A stretch of 45,966 nt of DNA from CAZUZS01 sp964624795 (GCA_964624795.1 CAZUZS010000037.1:1-45966); one strand, 5' to 3'. Positions 36,806 through 45,651 are shown, counted from the stretch's first letter. The notes: a model not told the origin generated them from the letters alone. Numbers and translations are program-made.

Positions 36806-36926
36806 CCGCAAAATATTTTTGCGGTGATTTATGTTCACTTCCTTTATAAATCAATACAAATCCATGTGTTAGGTTAGGCACAAGGGCGCAAAATATTTTT
36901 GCATCCACCGCAAAAATTATTTGCAA
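36806..36926 (-). promoter_or_regulatory. Three-palindrome upstream activating region, copy B
   Basis: Palindromes of the CCGCAAAATATTTTTGCGG type are centred near 36815, 36895 and 36917. The block aligns with 14581-14700, including spacer similarity and the same 80-bp and 21-22-bp spacings. The first lies 62 bp upstream of the -24 GG. It also stands about 70-190 bp upstream of the plus-strand pseudopilin operon, so it may serve both directions. Confidence 0.6.
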
Positions 36927-36994
36927 TAAAAGTCCGGAGAATATTTTAAACATCTTGTAGAATAATTGATTAGAGTTTCATATCTTTCATTACG

Positions 36995-38353
36995 ATGAAC
37001 AGGTTTAAAAATGAAACCGGCGCGGCCCTGGTAACCACTTTGGTAATTATCCTTATTATTTCCACAACCGTTATCATACTATTAAATTTCATTGTTCTTC
37101 ATAAAAGGCTCATTATTCAAGAGGAAAACTTCTTACAGGCAAAACATTCCGCTGAATCCGGAATGAATATTGGCATGACGAAATCGGAGCTAAACTTTGG
37201 GAGAAACGATCTTCCATTACACTTTTCAAATCGAATTGAAATAACAAAAAAGGACTCGGTGGACTTGGAACAGTCTTTATGGGGCGGATATCTATATATG
37301 AAGTCTCGTTCCGAAATTAAAGAAAGCCATTATACTCTTTCTGCTCTGGTTGGAACGCTTCCCGATTCTGGTTTTGATCCGGCAATTGTTCTCAACCCGC
37401 AATATTCAAGTCTGGTTGTCACTGGTAATGCGCGAATTCACGGTGATGTGAGGACAGGAAAACAAGGCGTAAAAAAGGGAACCCTCGCCGGCAGGCCATA
37501 CACTGGTAGCCAAATCGTATTTGGGCAGGTTGAGGCGTCACAAGATGACCGGAGACCGGGAATTAACAAAGAGATTATTCAAAACCTGCTTGACCGGTTT
37601 AACAATGTTTTGAATTACTCAAATCCTATAGATTTCGATGAGTTAATCCAAAAAGACAAAAACATATTGTCAATGGATTCCGACAGTTCGGAAAAAATTA
37701 TCTATGTTACTAATAAGCAGTTGAATAAAAAAAATTGGCAAATCTCCGGCAAGGTCGATCTTATTTCCAATCAACCCCTGAGAATTATCTCCGCCCCATC
37801 CATGAGCGGATTCGTTAGAATTTTAAGTTCCAAATCTATCGTCATTGATGGAAACGGAATTTTTGAGAATGTGATTCTTTATTCTTCCGATAAAGTGGTA
37901 ATCAATAATGTAAAATCCTTCAGCGGCCAGATCTTCTCAGAAAAAGGTATCACCATCAACGGAAGAATGGATTTGGAATACCCATCACTTTTACTGGTTG
38001 ATAGTCAATCTGATTTCGCGAACATTGAATTGCTAAATGGGGCGGTATTGAACGGCTCGGTGATCATGCTATCTGGCAACTCTATTGTACAACAACGCAG
38101 GCTAAATAACATCCTCATTGATCGAAATTCCCGGGTCAATGGCTTGGTCTATTCTGACAATTTCGTTACTCTTGACGGCGAGGTAAATGGTACTATCATC
38201 ACCGACCGCTTTTATTTCTACCTGTCTCCAACCACCTATTTTAATTGGATAAAAGATGGGATTGTTAACAGGAAAATTCTCAGTAAAAAGTTCGTTTTGC
38301 CAATATTCTTCAAAACGGGAAATCCGAAATTAAAACCAGTGTATTATCAATGA
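36995..38353 (+). CDS. GspK/PilX-like minor pseudopilin with beta-helical C-terminal domain
   Basis: The 452-aa protein has a prepilin-like N-terminus (NETGAALVTTLVIILIISTT) with Gly before the hydrophobic helix. The helix lacks the usual Glu at +5, a known trait of GspK tip pseudopilins. After about residue 130 the sequence becomes short beta-repeats (VVTGNARIHGDVRTGK, SKSIVIDGNGIFENVILYSS, GITINGRMDLEYPSLLLVDS, GAVLNGSVIMLSGN). This suggests a right-handed or bactofilin-like beta-helix rather than the usual GspK alpha domain. It would sit at the pseudopilus tip and could contact cargo. Its stop overlaps the next prepilin start (ATGA). No strong ribosome site precedes the ATG. Confidence 0.7.
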   Translation: MNRFKNETGAALVTTLVIILIISTTVIILLNFIVLHKRLIIQEENFLQAKHSAESGMNIGMTKSELNFGRNDLPLHFSNRIEITKKDSVDLEQSLWGGYLYMKSRSEIKESHYTLSALVGTLPDSGFDPAIVLNPQYSSLVVTGNARIHGDVRTGKQGVKKGTLAGRPYTGSQIVFGQVEASQDDRRPGINKEIIQNLLDRFNNVLNYSNPIDFDELIQKDKNILSMDSDSSEKIIYVTNKQLNKKNWQISGKVDLISNQPLRIISAPSMSGFVRILSSKSIVIDGNGIFENVILYSSDKVVINNVKSFSGQIFSEKGITINGRMDLEYPSLLLVDSQSDFANIELLNGAVLNGSVIMLSGNSIVQQRRLNNILIDRNSRVNGLVYSDNFVTLDGEVNGTIITDRFYFYLSPTTYFNWIKDGIVNRKILSKKFVLPIFFKTGNPKLKPVYYQ

Positions 38354-38703
38354 ACAAATTAAAGGATGAAAGCGGATATACGCTCATTGAAGTATTGGTG
38401 GCAATTGTGCTTTTGCTAATTGTCTTAATTCCAATGTCTCAGTTCCTGGGGAACATCCTTTATAATAATCATAATGTCGATAAGATTAATGCCATCAATT
38501 TGGCGGAATCTGAAATAGAATCATGCATTTTAAAGAGTGATTATTTTGAAAAGGAGTATGTTTCCACAATCGATGGCAAAGAGTACATCGTCACCAGAAA
38601 AATTGAATATCAGGATAATTTGATAAAGATTACAGTTTTTGTAAAGAAGCAATCAAGAAGCAGTATTCTTGCCAGCTTTTATTCAATACAAAAAGCGGAA
38701 TAG
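38350..38703 (+). CDS. GspI-like minor pseudopilin
   Basis: The 117-aa prepilin has leader MNKLKDESG followed by YTLIEVLVAIVLLLIVLIP, with the conserved Glu at +5. AINLAESEIESCILKSDYFE is typical of GspI-type proteins, and a small beta domain follows. It overlaps the upstream gene by 4 nt and is followed by another prepilin, matching the K-I-J grouping of tip pseudopilins (in altered order). Confidence 0.8.
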   Translation: MNKLKDESGYTLIEVLVAIVLLLIVLIPMSQFLGNILYNNHNVDKINAINLAESEIESCILKSDYFEKEYVSTIDGKEYIVTRKIEYQDNLIKITVFVKKQSRSSILASFYSIQKAE

Positions 38704-38713
38704 GGTATCAAAG

Positions 38714-39250
38714 ATGCTCAAGAAATTAAACTTACAGGACGAAGGCGGCTACACAATTATTGAAGTCCTGGTCGCAATTCAGTTGACATTTATTGTCATC
38801 AGCTTTATCTATGTCAGTTACCTTTTTACAACAAAACTAATTAACAAATGGCAGGAAAAAGTCGAAACTGAAGAATATTTAACCATGGTTTCCAATGTAC
38901 TTTCCCGGCAGCTTATGGACATCACCCAAATATACCAGGCAAATCGCCACTATGTGGCAGCCAAGACGGTGGAGAAGGATACCCTCGAACTGTCTATTGC
39001 GCATGGCTTAAGACTAAATGGTTTAAATTTGGGGAATGATAAATTTGAAATCAAAGAAGGCGAAATCATATATTATTCAAAAGTCGGATTGCAGATTTAC
39101 AAACAGGAAAACTTAGGCGCCGGGGATTTAAAGGATATCAAAGGCGTTGAAATCCGGCTGACGGTTATCAGGAATAAAAAGGAACATACCATTCACATTT
39201 TGGAAAGATTATTGAAACTGAGAAATCCTAGCATTGCAAACGAGTTATAG
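38714..39250 (+). CDS. GspJ-like minor pseudopilin
   Basis: The ATG at 38714 is chosen because it gives a normal prepilin leader (MLKKLNLQDEGG) and has AGGG upstream; the open frame begins earlier, inside the previous gene. The 178-aa product continues YTIIEVLVAIQLTFIVISFI with Glu at +5, then a long beta-rich domain. Its size fits GspJ. As the last gene of the plus-strand operon it converges on the tail-hub gene. With the K- and I-like proteins it would form the initiating tip complex for the GspG pseudopilus encoded at 17 kb. Confidence 0.78.
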   Translation: MLKKLNLQDEGGYTIIEVLVAIQLTFIVISFIYVSYLFTTKLINKWQEKVETEEYLTMVSNVLSRQLMDITQIYQANRHYVAAKTVEKDTLELSIAHGLRLNGLNLGNDKFEIKEGEIIYYSKVGLQIYKQENLGAGDLKDIKGVEIRLTVIRNKKEHTIHILERLLKLRNPSIANEL

Positions 39251-39334
39251 GTCAGTTTTGTTATCTCTTTATAGCTATCCCAAACAAATCCATTTCATAT
39301 CTTTTCCTCCAGTCGAACGTCAACTTCAAAATAT

Positions 39335-39355
39335 GGAGTACCACAGTGGTACTCC
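39335..39355. terminator. Palindrome between convergent operons (possible bidirectional terminator)
   Basis: GGAGTACCAC and GTGGTACTCC form a perfect 10-bp inverted repeat around one base. It lies between the pseudopilin and tail-hub stops and touches the hub stop codon. On the minus strand ATATTTTG follows, a weak T-run. Confidence 0.45.
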
Positions 39356-40671
39356 TATCTCTTAAATTTCAGATTACAGGCATAGACTTTTTCAAACCTG
39401 TGGGTCACCTGCTCCAAAAACCACCACCCCGAATAGGTATCACCAAGATTCAGCACTTCATAACTTCTCTTGCCATAGATATGGATGCACCCCCGTGAGT
39501 TGCAATCCAATTCCTGTCCAAGAAAACCAATGCGCTCCAGTTCCTTTTCCGTTTTTCCGGAACTCTTGACACCCGGTGTTTCCTGCCTCATCGATGCCGG
39601 ATATTTGGTCTCGATCGGCACCAGGAACCTTTTCACCTTATCAAAGCTGTCAGCCTCCCCAACCGTGATTTCCTGTAGAAATTGACTGTTCGATTCATAT
39701 TCCTGAGCCACCATCGCCTCGTTCACCTTGTAGATTTTCACCTGTGCAATATCTCCCGTTTCATTGCGGGTGACCTCGGAGATTTCACCTGTTTCCGGAT
39801 TAATTTTGATCTCTTTCTGTGGCTCCACATCGGCGGTAGCCGGGCTATCTGTCACATCGATATCGGTTATGTATAATTCCGCATCTTCGCGGGTAGGATC
39901 GAACTTCTGAATGATATTCAAACCCTCCATCTGATAAGCAAACTTTACAGTGCCCTTTTCTTCCTTTGCCACTTTCTCCGGCACTACAAAAAAAGCAGGC
40001 TTGTCATTCATCAGCTCAACAAATGCTATGCACCCAATTCCATCATCAGCGGTTGTTTTCGTGATGCGATCCAGCCCCTTTTTGTTTTTCGCCTTATCAC
40101 CCTGGCACAAACGCTGGATAAAAGCCCAATCGGATTCATTCTCTTTCTGAACCATCGGCGCCTTTAGATTAAATTCCCTGTCCAAATCAGCCGGGATCTG
40201 AATTGTGTCTGAGCTATATTCTATCTCCGGATACTCCTTCAGGATAGCCGTGATAATGTCACTCACCCTCATGGTAACATCCTCGGCGGTTGACCGGGCC
40301 GGGCACCATTCGGATGGATAGGCGATATTTCCCGGTTTCCTCTGGCTGAGCAGGTATGAGTAATCCAACGCTTGAATTTTTAACTGCGGAACGCCATTAT
40401 TGGGGAATAGGGGCTTCTTAATTGCAACAATGCCCATAAAGAGTAGTTGGGATTGATAAGGAGCCTGATAGCCGGCGGTGTACTTTATTTTCGCACCTTT
40501 GGCTACCAGATCACCATACGAAAGTGCAGACTTCCCCAGGGTGAACACTAACTGATCGGTCAGAAGCGCATTATCCTCATAGATCACGCCGCCAGTGACC
40601 TTGTCAGTGAGGTCGATGAACTTGCCGCCCCTTCCCTCTACTTCCAGTTTATGATAATATTCGAAACTCAT
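39355..40671 (-). CDS. Baseplate hub protein (gp27/gpD-like)
   Basis: The 438-aa protein resembles phage late control D / T4 gp27-type hub subunits of contractile tails. Early residues give a tail-tube-like beta-barrel (YHKLEVEGRGGKFIDLTDKV, then LVFTLGKSALSYGDLVAKGA and LLFMGIVAIKKPLFPNNGVP). The middle has KENESDWAFIQRLCQG, the usual 'E-x-D-x-x-F-x-x-R' hub signature. The C-terminus (CIHIYGKRSYEVLNLGDTYS and WWFLEQVTHRF) matches the closing domain. Its start overlaps the previous gene by 4 nt. In related clusters a gp5-like spike gene follows the hub. Here the next DNA is the palindrome and the convergent pseudopilin operon, so the spike is missing at this position. Confidence 0.8.
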   Translation of the reverse strand: MSFEYYHKLEVEGRGGKFIDLTDKVTGGVIYEDNALLTDQLVFTLGKSALSYGDLVAKGAKIKYTAGYQAPYQSQLLFMGIVAIKKPLFPNNGVPQLKIQALDYSYLLSQRKPGNIAYPSEWCPARSTAEDVTMRVSDIITAILKEYPEIEYSSDTIQIPADLDREFNLKAPMVQKENESDWAFIQRLCQGDKAKNKKGLDRITKTTADDGIGCIAFVELMNDKPAFFVVPEKVAKEEKGTVKFAYQMEGLNIIQKFDPTREDAELYITDIDVTDSPATADVEPQKEIKINPETGEISEVTRNETGDIAQVKIYKVNEAMVAQEYESNSQFLQEITVGEADSFDKVKRFLVPIETKYPASMRQETPGVKSSGKTEKELERIGFLGQELDCNSRGCIHIYGKRSYEVLNLGDTYSGWWFLEQVTHRFEKVYACNLKFKR

Positions 40672-40985
40672 TTCCCAAACCGATTCCTGTTGCGCGTTGA
40701 CGTAATCGAATCTTCATCCAATGGAAGCAGGATCTCATCATTCATCTTCCATTCCCCCGGGTGACGCACCGGATTGGCATCGGCAATCACCCACCACAGC
40801 CGGTCAGAACCCAGGAGTTTGCGGGCCAGCACTTCCAATACATGGCCGGGAATCAGGTTGGCGTCATCAAACGTGATCGTATATCTGACCAGATGCTTTG
40901 AGTCTAATCTCGGACGCATTCCAATCCGAATTCCATGCCCGTCATCTACCTGACCATGCAAATCGGACATCTTAGCATAAATCAT
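40668..40985 (-). CDS. LysM/gp53-like baseplate protein
   Basis: The 105-aa protein contains HLVRYTITFDDANLIPGHVL and DRLWWVIADANPVRHPGEW, ending in DEILLPL. This pattern is seen in small tail proteins of the gpX/LysM or T4 gp53 type, where a 'W-x-I-A-x-A-N' segment precedes a low-complexity IP-like end. These proteins help join the baseplate to the hub. It is coupled to both neighbours by 1-4-nt overlaps. Confidence 0.68.
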   Translation of the reverse strand: MIYAKMSDLHGQVDDGHGIRIGMRPRLDSKHLVRYTITFDDANLIPGHVLEVLARKLLGSDRLWWVIADANPVRHPGEWKMNDEILLPLDEDSITSTRNRNRFGK

Positions 40986-41539
40986 TACAGATTCCCCATT
41001 GTTGAGCCGATCCCGGCAAACACTTTTCTTTTCACATTATCAACCATTGACAGCGGTCCTTCTTCCAAAACGATAAACTCCAGATTAGCAAACAAACGAA
41101 TGGGTGTCAGCATACCATCAAACATTGTTTCCTTAATCGGAGCCGATAACAGCTTGCATCGCGCCCATCGCGCACCGAGAATTAGGTAAACATCGGGCGG
41201 AGCAACAAATTTTTGTTCACCGGTCAGCGCATTACGAAATGAGAATATCCCTTCCTGCGGATAAAGAAATGTTTCCAGTATGGCAATAGCCCCCTGCACA
41301 CCGACTCCGGGGAGATCAACTTTCCACAGGCCACTGGCTTTCCCGGACTTGGAGCGATCAAAGAACAGTTCAAAACGGATTCTTTTCTGTCCACCCGATA
41401 CCCAGGTAACAACAGGTGCAGGCCAGCCACCCACTTCCTGAATGTCGTAGGAGACTGTTTTCTCCCATTCCATTTGCGTAGGATTGACCTGGAATTTCAA
41501 AAGCATTCCTATTTCGGGATTTGTGATAAAACCTTTCAT
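40985..41539 (-). CDS. Contractile injection system tube/baseplate adaptor (Pvc7/Afp7 N-terminal, CIS_tube-like)
   Basis: The 184-aa protein matches the CIS tube-domain pattern: MLLKFQVNPTQMEWEKTVSY, a Pro-rich turn, then GGQKRIRFELFFDRSKSG. AIAILETFLYPQEGIFSFRN, PPDVYLILGARWARCKLLSA and PIRLFANLEFIVLEEGPLS follow. In eCIS and related phages such proteins cap the tube at the baseplate; in Afp and PVC the domain is fused to more sequence, whereas here it stands alone. It overlaps the tape-measure stop (ATGA) and is followed by the LysM/gp53-like gene, the expected order. Confidence 0.75.
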   Translation of the reverse strand: MKGFITNPEIGMLLKFQVNPTQMEWEKTVSYDIQEVGGWPAPVVTWVSGGQKRIRFELFFDRSKSGKASGLWKVDLPGVGVQGAIAILETFLYPQEGIFSFRNALTGEQKFVAPPDVYLILGARWARCKLLSAPIKETMFDGMLTPIRLFANLEFIVLEEGPLSMVDNVKRKVFAGIGSTMGNL

Positions 41540-44376
41540 CGAAGATTCGTCTCCTTGAGTTTGCGCTGAATTGCGGGAACCGCTTTATCGACCAAATCAT
41601 CAACATTCTTAATCTCGTTGGTATGAAGCTCCACCTTGATGGCACCATTCTGAAAAGTAACATTAGGCTGCTGTTGTATAGAAGGCAGATTACTAACATC
41701 AATTTTTGGAATTACAATATTCGGTTGAACCTGCATTTCTCCGAGAGGTTTATCCAGTGTGAGCATTGGCATTTCATCCGGCATGCCAAGCGTTAACGAC
41801 TTACCCAGGTTTTGGGAGACGGTTGTCGGTTCGTCCTGGATCATTTTACTCTGAATGACATCGATTACCGTTGTCATCCGGCCATTCTCATCCGGTCTGG
41901 TCCAGTTAGAGAAATCAGGGACTCCGACATTTTTCTCAGAAGCCGGAAGATTGCGGACAAATTCGGTGAGCAGATTACGGACATCCCCCAATCTACCCTT
42001 ATCCGTTGCCATCAAATCAGTCAAGCCGGAACGTAAGCGTTCAAGCGCCAGAGTGCCCGCCGTATCCATTCCAAGATTGCTTTTCTTCAAATTGTCAATT
42101 CCAATCAGAATTTGTCCAGCCATATCACGAAGATCTTGATTCGTCTCTGACTTTCCGGAAACCTCATTGGCATTTATCATAGCATCGATGCTATCCCGAT
42201 ACCGATTCGTAAAAGCAAGCAGACTGGCAATAATCTGTTCCGGAGGTAGGGTCGGTTGCCGAGATTGAGACCATTGCTTTCCAGAATAGGCTTCCAACGG
42301 CTCGATTTGTGGCTTTGGCATACCAGCGACCAGATCATCGGCCTGTCCCAATACCGTTCCCAGCACACCGCCACCGTGGTCTTTTTTCAATCGTTCATAT
42401 TCCATGCGATAGGCATGTGCCTTCTCTTTCCGGTTCTCCCACATAGCAGAAACCTTGTCATTGGTCTCATCCAGTCCGAAGTTCCAATCAACCTGAATGG
42501 TATTCTCCATCAGTTTGCCCTTGATCTTATCCGCCGTATTATCCCAACCACCAAACACTGCGCTCAATTCATCGCTCAGAGCAGATTTCAAACCTTCGAA
42601 ATCAAAGGACAAAAGGCTTTTCCAGGCTTTCATCGAACCGGCAAAGAATTTGAACAACCGTCCACCGATATCCTTGATCAGCTCCCATGCAGCGGAGAAT
42701 GAGTTGGACAGGATAATCGCAAAGTTGGCTATCATTTTCGCCAGATTATCAAACACTTTCCATACCGCCTTACCGAACCATTTGATATACTCCCAGGTGA
42801 TCTCCATACCACCCTTGACTTTTTCCCATGCCGAACGGAAACCGCCCAACTTGTCAATTCCCCAGGTAACAACACCGATAAGGGCAAAGATTGCCATCGT
42901 AATCCAACCGGCCGGAGTTGTCAACAATGCTTTTCCCAGACCCCAAACTGTTTTCGATGCGAAAGAAAAGGCAACACCCAATCCCCTGACCATTGGAACA
43001 AGCTTGCCCAATTTGAATATCCAACCAACCATACCTGCCAGTAATACCAGCACTTTATAACCTACGATCACACCTGCAGTCCGACCAATCCAGAGGGAGG
43101 TGTTTTCAAGGCTATCGGTTTTGAGGTCTCCAAGTCCAACCATCTTCTCAATGAGCGTGAAAATTGGACCTGTGGCCGTTTTGACCACGTTGTAAACTCC
43201 CATGAAGCCCTCTTTAAAACCGGTGGCAAAGGAGCTCATGACCTTATCGAACTGAATTTTATAAATGGTCAGCTTTACCATCATGGGATAAACAACATTG
43301 TCCACGCCCTTGCTTACATCGAAAGTGGTGTCAAGAAACTGCTGTCCCCATCCGATCATTTTCCGAACAAACGAGTCAGCGTAACCCCATACCAGCTTCA
43401 ATGCCTGACCGATCACCCGCGCAAAAGCCTCAAACTTGTCCTGGTTACGATCAAAGAAATCATAGATCGATTGAAACGTGTTCTTGATGGAAGTGTAGAG
43501 AGTGCCTTCAACCGGCATGCCGATAATTGCCCGTTTGATCTGACCGATGGAGTCCAGAATATTGGATTTGATACCGACCATCGTTTTTGATAGCCGGATC
43601 ATACCTTTTTCAAAGCGATCCTGCATCAGGACAATTAAAGCCTGCAGGAATTTGTCATAATCTTTGACTGAAATAGCAGCCGCTTCTCCGGAGGCCACGA
43701 CATTGGCACCGAACATCTCATCGGCTTTTTTCTTGACAAACATCTTGTTAATACCGAACCGCTCCATGGCCTCATAATTGCCGATAGAAGCCCGGGCAAA
43801 GGCATAGACACCAGCTCCTAATGGCTGGTTCATAGCTGCCGCCATATCACCGATCAGGGTGAAGTATTTCCGGGCATCCAGATTGTATGCCTGCAACTGA
43901 ACAATAGCATCATTGATTTCCGGAATCTCGAATGGTGTTTCAACAGCCTTTCGCTGTGCCCACGCCAGCATTTCGAATGCTTTGGTTTTGGATTTCAGGG
44001 TGGTTTCTAACTGAGTAATCTGCGATTCAACCCGTTCACCTTCGTTGTAAATGGAGTGGAGCTGACCGGTAACCAATGCTCCAAACGACACAATGCCAAT
44101 AGCCGCCAGAACTCCCCTCACACGCGACAATGTGCTGTGCAGCCGGTTTCCTTCATGGTTCAATCCGCCCATTCGCGCACGAAGCCGGTCAACACTGCCC
44201 TTTGCCCTGTCTGCCATACGGGCAAAGAAGCCAGTGGAATCACCGGTATCTTTCATGCCTTGCTTTGTTCTGGTTATTGAGTGTAGCAGGTCATTAAACG
44301 AACCCTTTATACGTCCAGCCTTGAACGATGCACGGTCCGCCAGATCTATCGCAAATCCTAAACTCAGTCCTTCCAT
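41536..44376 (-). CDS. Tail tape-measure protein
   Basis: At 946 aa this is the longest gene of the tail operon. It has the features of tape-measure proteins: an N-terminal coiled region (LSLGFAIDLADRASFKAGRI), hydrophobic helices (LAAIGIVSFGALVTG) and a domain typical of phage tape measures (VESQITQLETTLKSKTKAFE, then TPFEIPEINDAIVQLQAYNL and YEAMERFGIN). Several further hydrophobic segments lie near residues 435-510 (VIVGYKVLVLLAGMVGWIF and TPAGWITMAIFALIGVVTWG). Tape measures set tail length inside the tube and may enter the target membrane. By the usual ~1.5 A per residue rule the tail would be about 140 nm, which is a rough inference. Confidence 0.9.
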   Translation of the reverse strand: MEGLSLGFAIDLADRASFKAGRIKGSFNDLLHSITRTKQGMKDTGDSTGFFARMADRAKGSVDRLRARMGGLNHEGNRLHSTLSRVRGVLAAIGIVSFGALVTGQLHSIYNEGERVESQITQLETTLKSKTKAFEMLAWAQRKAVETPFEIPEINDAIVQLQAYNLDARKYFTLIGDMAAAMNQPLGAGVYAFARASIGNYEAMERFGINKMFVKKKADEMFGANVVASGEAAAISVKDYDKFLQALIVLMQDRFEKGMIRLSKTMVGIKSNILDSIGQIKRAIIGMPVEGTLYTSIKNTFQSIYDFFDRNQDKFEAFARVIGQALKLVWGYADSFVRKMIGWGQQFLDTTFDVSKGVDNVVYPMMVKLTIYKIQFDKVMSSFATGFKEGFMGVYNVVKTATGPIFTLIEKMVGLGDLKTDSLENTSLWIGRTAGVIVGYKVLVLLAGMVGWIFKLGKLVPMVRGLGVAFSFASKTVWGLGKALLTTPAGWITMAIFALIGVVTWGIDKLGGFRSAWEKVKGGMEITWEYIKWFGKAVWKVFDNLAKMIANFAIILSNSFSAAWELIKDIGGRLFKFFAGSMKAWKSLLSFDFEGLKSALSDELSAVFGGWDNTADKIKGKLMENTIQVDWNFGLDETNDKVSAMWENRKEKAHAYRMEYERLKKDHGGGVLGTVLGQADDLVAGMPKPQIEPLEAYSGKQWSQSRQPTLPPEQIIASLLAFTNRYRDSIDAMINANEVSGKSETNQDLRDMAGQILIGIDNLKKSNLGMDTAGTLALERLRSGLTDLMATDKGRLGDVRNLLTEFVRNLPASEKNVGVPDFSNWTRPDENGRMTTVIDVIQSKMIQDEPTTVSQNLGKSLTLGMPDEMPMLTLDKPLGEMQVQPNIVIPKIDVSNLPSIQQQPNVTFQNGAIKVELHTNEIKNVDDLVDKAVPAIQRKLKETNLR

Positions 44377-44378
44377 CG

Positions 44379-44582
44379 CTACCCGCCTATCAGTTTTGAG
44401 AGCATCTCAACCCAATTCTGCCAGTAATCCTCCACATCCTTTTTGCATCTCTCAAAATACCATATCCGTTCACGGCGGGGCATCCGTAACACATCCTGTG
44501 GCCTCCATCCCATCACCTTCCCGATGATAAACTTCTGTTCCATGATCGAATACGGATAAGGGTCATGGAACAAAAGGGCCAC
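44379..44582 (-). CDS. Small tail protein between assembly chaperone and tape measure
   Basis: If it starts at the GTG that overlaps the previous stop (TAGTG, 44582) it is 67 aa; an ATG at 44543 would give 54 aa. It contains IGKVMGWRPQDVLRMPRRER followed by an acidic/aromatic helix (WYFERCKKDVEDYW). Small helical proteins at this position, often with a 'GW-x-x-x-(D/E)(V/I)-x-x-(M/L)P' motif, are common in contractile tail clusters next to the tape-measure gene and are thought to be assembly factors. Function is not established from sequence. The tape-measure ATG lies 2 nt after its stop. Confidence 0.6.
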   Translation of the reverse strand: MALLFHDPYPYSIMEQKFIIGKVMGWRPQDVLRMPRRERIWYFERCKKDVEDYWQNWVEMLSKLIGG

Positions 44583-45436
44583 TATCCAACCGGGAAAAAA
44601 TAGGAAGGGTCCAGCACCACCGGGGTGTCCTCCCCACAATTTGAGCAAATCTCCTCATACTTCATTTCGATTGAAGGCAGCTCGCCAAATACCTTGCGAA
44701 TTTTTGTCCGATCTTTGCCACGCAATTTACTGAACAGTTGCGAACCATACATTTCCCGGTATTTCTTTTCCAATTCCAATGAAACGTTATCACCGTCAAC
44801 CGCTTCCACCTTGAGCAGACACTCCTGAATGATCTTCATGTTGAATGTAATCCGGTCCGCCTGGGAGAAAAATCGTTCATGCTTAATCCCATCTCCGATT
44901 GTGGGAACGCGGAACGTATAGCGATTGAAAGGAACATCCTCGAATCCAAGCTTATCCTTTCCGCCCTCGGACTTCCGGATAAATCCATCTTCCAGATCAA
45001 CCGGGAATTCTTCAATGGGCTGATCAGCGAATTCGACTTCTGCCCGGCTTATGTTGAGGTCCGTCTTGAAACCCTTTCCGCACTTGATGCACTTCTGCTC
45101 CACGTCCTCGATAATATCACCGAATTCATTGCGGTGGCCGGCAACCAGAATATACCCGGCATCCGGGAGTGGTATCCGGTTCACGATCGGGGGGATCTTC
45201 TTAAAATTAGAGTCCCGCGCTTCCCAGCCGATGGATTCCCCTTCAATATTATTCAGGAGACCGGCAACCACCTGTTTGATCCAGAGCTGCGGATGATTTC
45301 TGCGGAGCGTGTCATTATGAATTACCCGTTCTACAGCTTCGTCAACCGGCAGCAGTTCAAAATTGCGATACCAGGTATCGTTGTGCATGAATCCAATCGG
45401 GAGCACCAGCTCCATGCGGTCTTTAATTTCTTCCAT
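44582..45436 (-). CDS. Tail assembly chaperone (T4 baseplate hub assembly family-like) with two CxxC motifs
   Basis: The ATG has AGGAGG 8 nt upstream. The 284-aa protein opens with RMELVLPIGFMHNDTWYRNF and ELLPVDEA, like the phage tail assembly chaperone family in which an early 'LP-x-G' stretch precedes a helical region. A first CxxC lies near residue 115 (QKCIKCGKGFKTDLN). A second closes the protein (CSNCGEDTPVVLDPSYFFP), the usual 'C-x-x-C-G ... D-x-x-FFP' end of this family. Both are probable zinc or structural sites. Two CxxC pairs in one protein are less usual. It lies between two small proteins in the tail operon. Confidence 0.68.
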   Translation of the reverse strand: MEEIKDRMELVLPIGFMHNDTWYRNFELLPVDEAVERVIHNDTLRRNHPQLWIKQVVAGLLNNIEGESIGWEARDSNFKKIPPIVNRIPLPDAGYILVAGHRNEFGDIIEDVEQKCIKCGKGFKTDLNISRAEVEFADQPIEEFPVDLEDGFIRKSEGGKDKLGFEDVPFNRYTFRVPTIGDGIKHERFFSQADRITFNMKIIQECLLKVEAVDGDNVSLELEKKYREMYGSQLFSKLRGKDRTKIRKVFGELPSIEMKYEEICSNCGEDTPVVLDPSYFFPVG

Positions 45437-45453
45437 CTGTGCATACCTCCTGT

Positions 45454-45651
45454 TCAGGTTTCAACAATCTTCAGGGCCAATTTCGGCTTGCCGGAAGCGG
45501 CAATCTCGGCCTTGTTTTCCTCGTGCAGCAGGAAGATCACATCATTTATAGTTTCCTGCCCCGATAGCCCGTAAGCCAGTTTGACAATCTCGATACCTTC
45601 CTTCAATGTCCCGAAATCGCAGCAAAACACTATTTTTCTGGTTTCCATCAT
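45454..45651 (-). CDS. Small tail-operon protein after the tube gene
   Basis: The 65-aa protein starts at the tandem ATG pair at 45651, with GAGGT upstream. An in-frame ATG further up would overlap the tube gene and the terminator hairpin. Sequence: KIVFCCDFGTLKEGIEIVKL, then GQETINDVIFLLHEENKAEI and a LALKIVET end. I do not recognise a family. Its place between the tube gene and the assembly chaperone suggests a minor structural or assembly role. Confidence 0.6.
   Translation of the reverse strand: MMETRKIVFCCDFGTLKEGIEIVKLAYGLSGQETINDVIFLLHEENKAEIAASGKPKLALKIVET

Noticed and set aside
36872..36893. A plus-strand sigma-54 site (AGGCACAAGGGCGC) for the pseudopilin operon
   Set aside because: GG and GC are 9 bp apart instead of 10 and it overlaps the second palindrome, so I did not call it.
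44379..44648. The longer 89-codon version of the small tail protein starting at 44648
   Set aside because: It would overlap the assembly chaperone gene by 67 nt. The GTG at 44582 coupled to the preceding stop, or the ATG at 44543, is more plausible.
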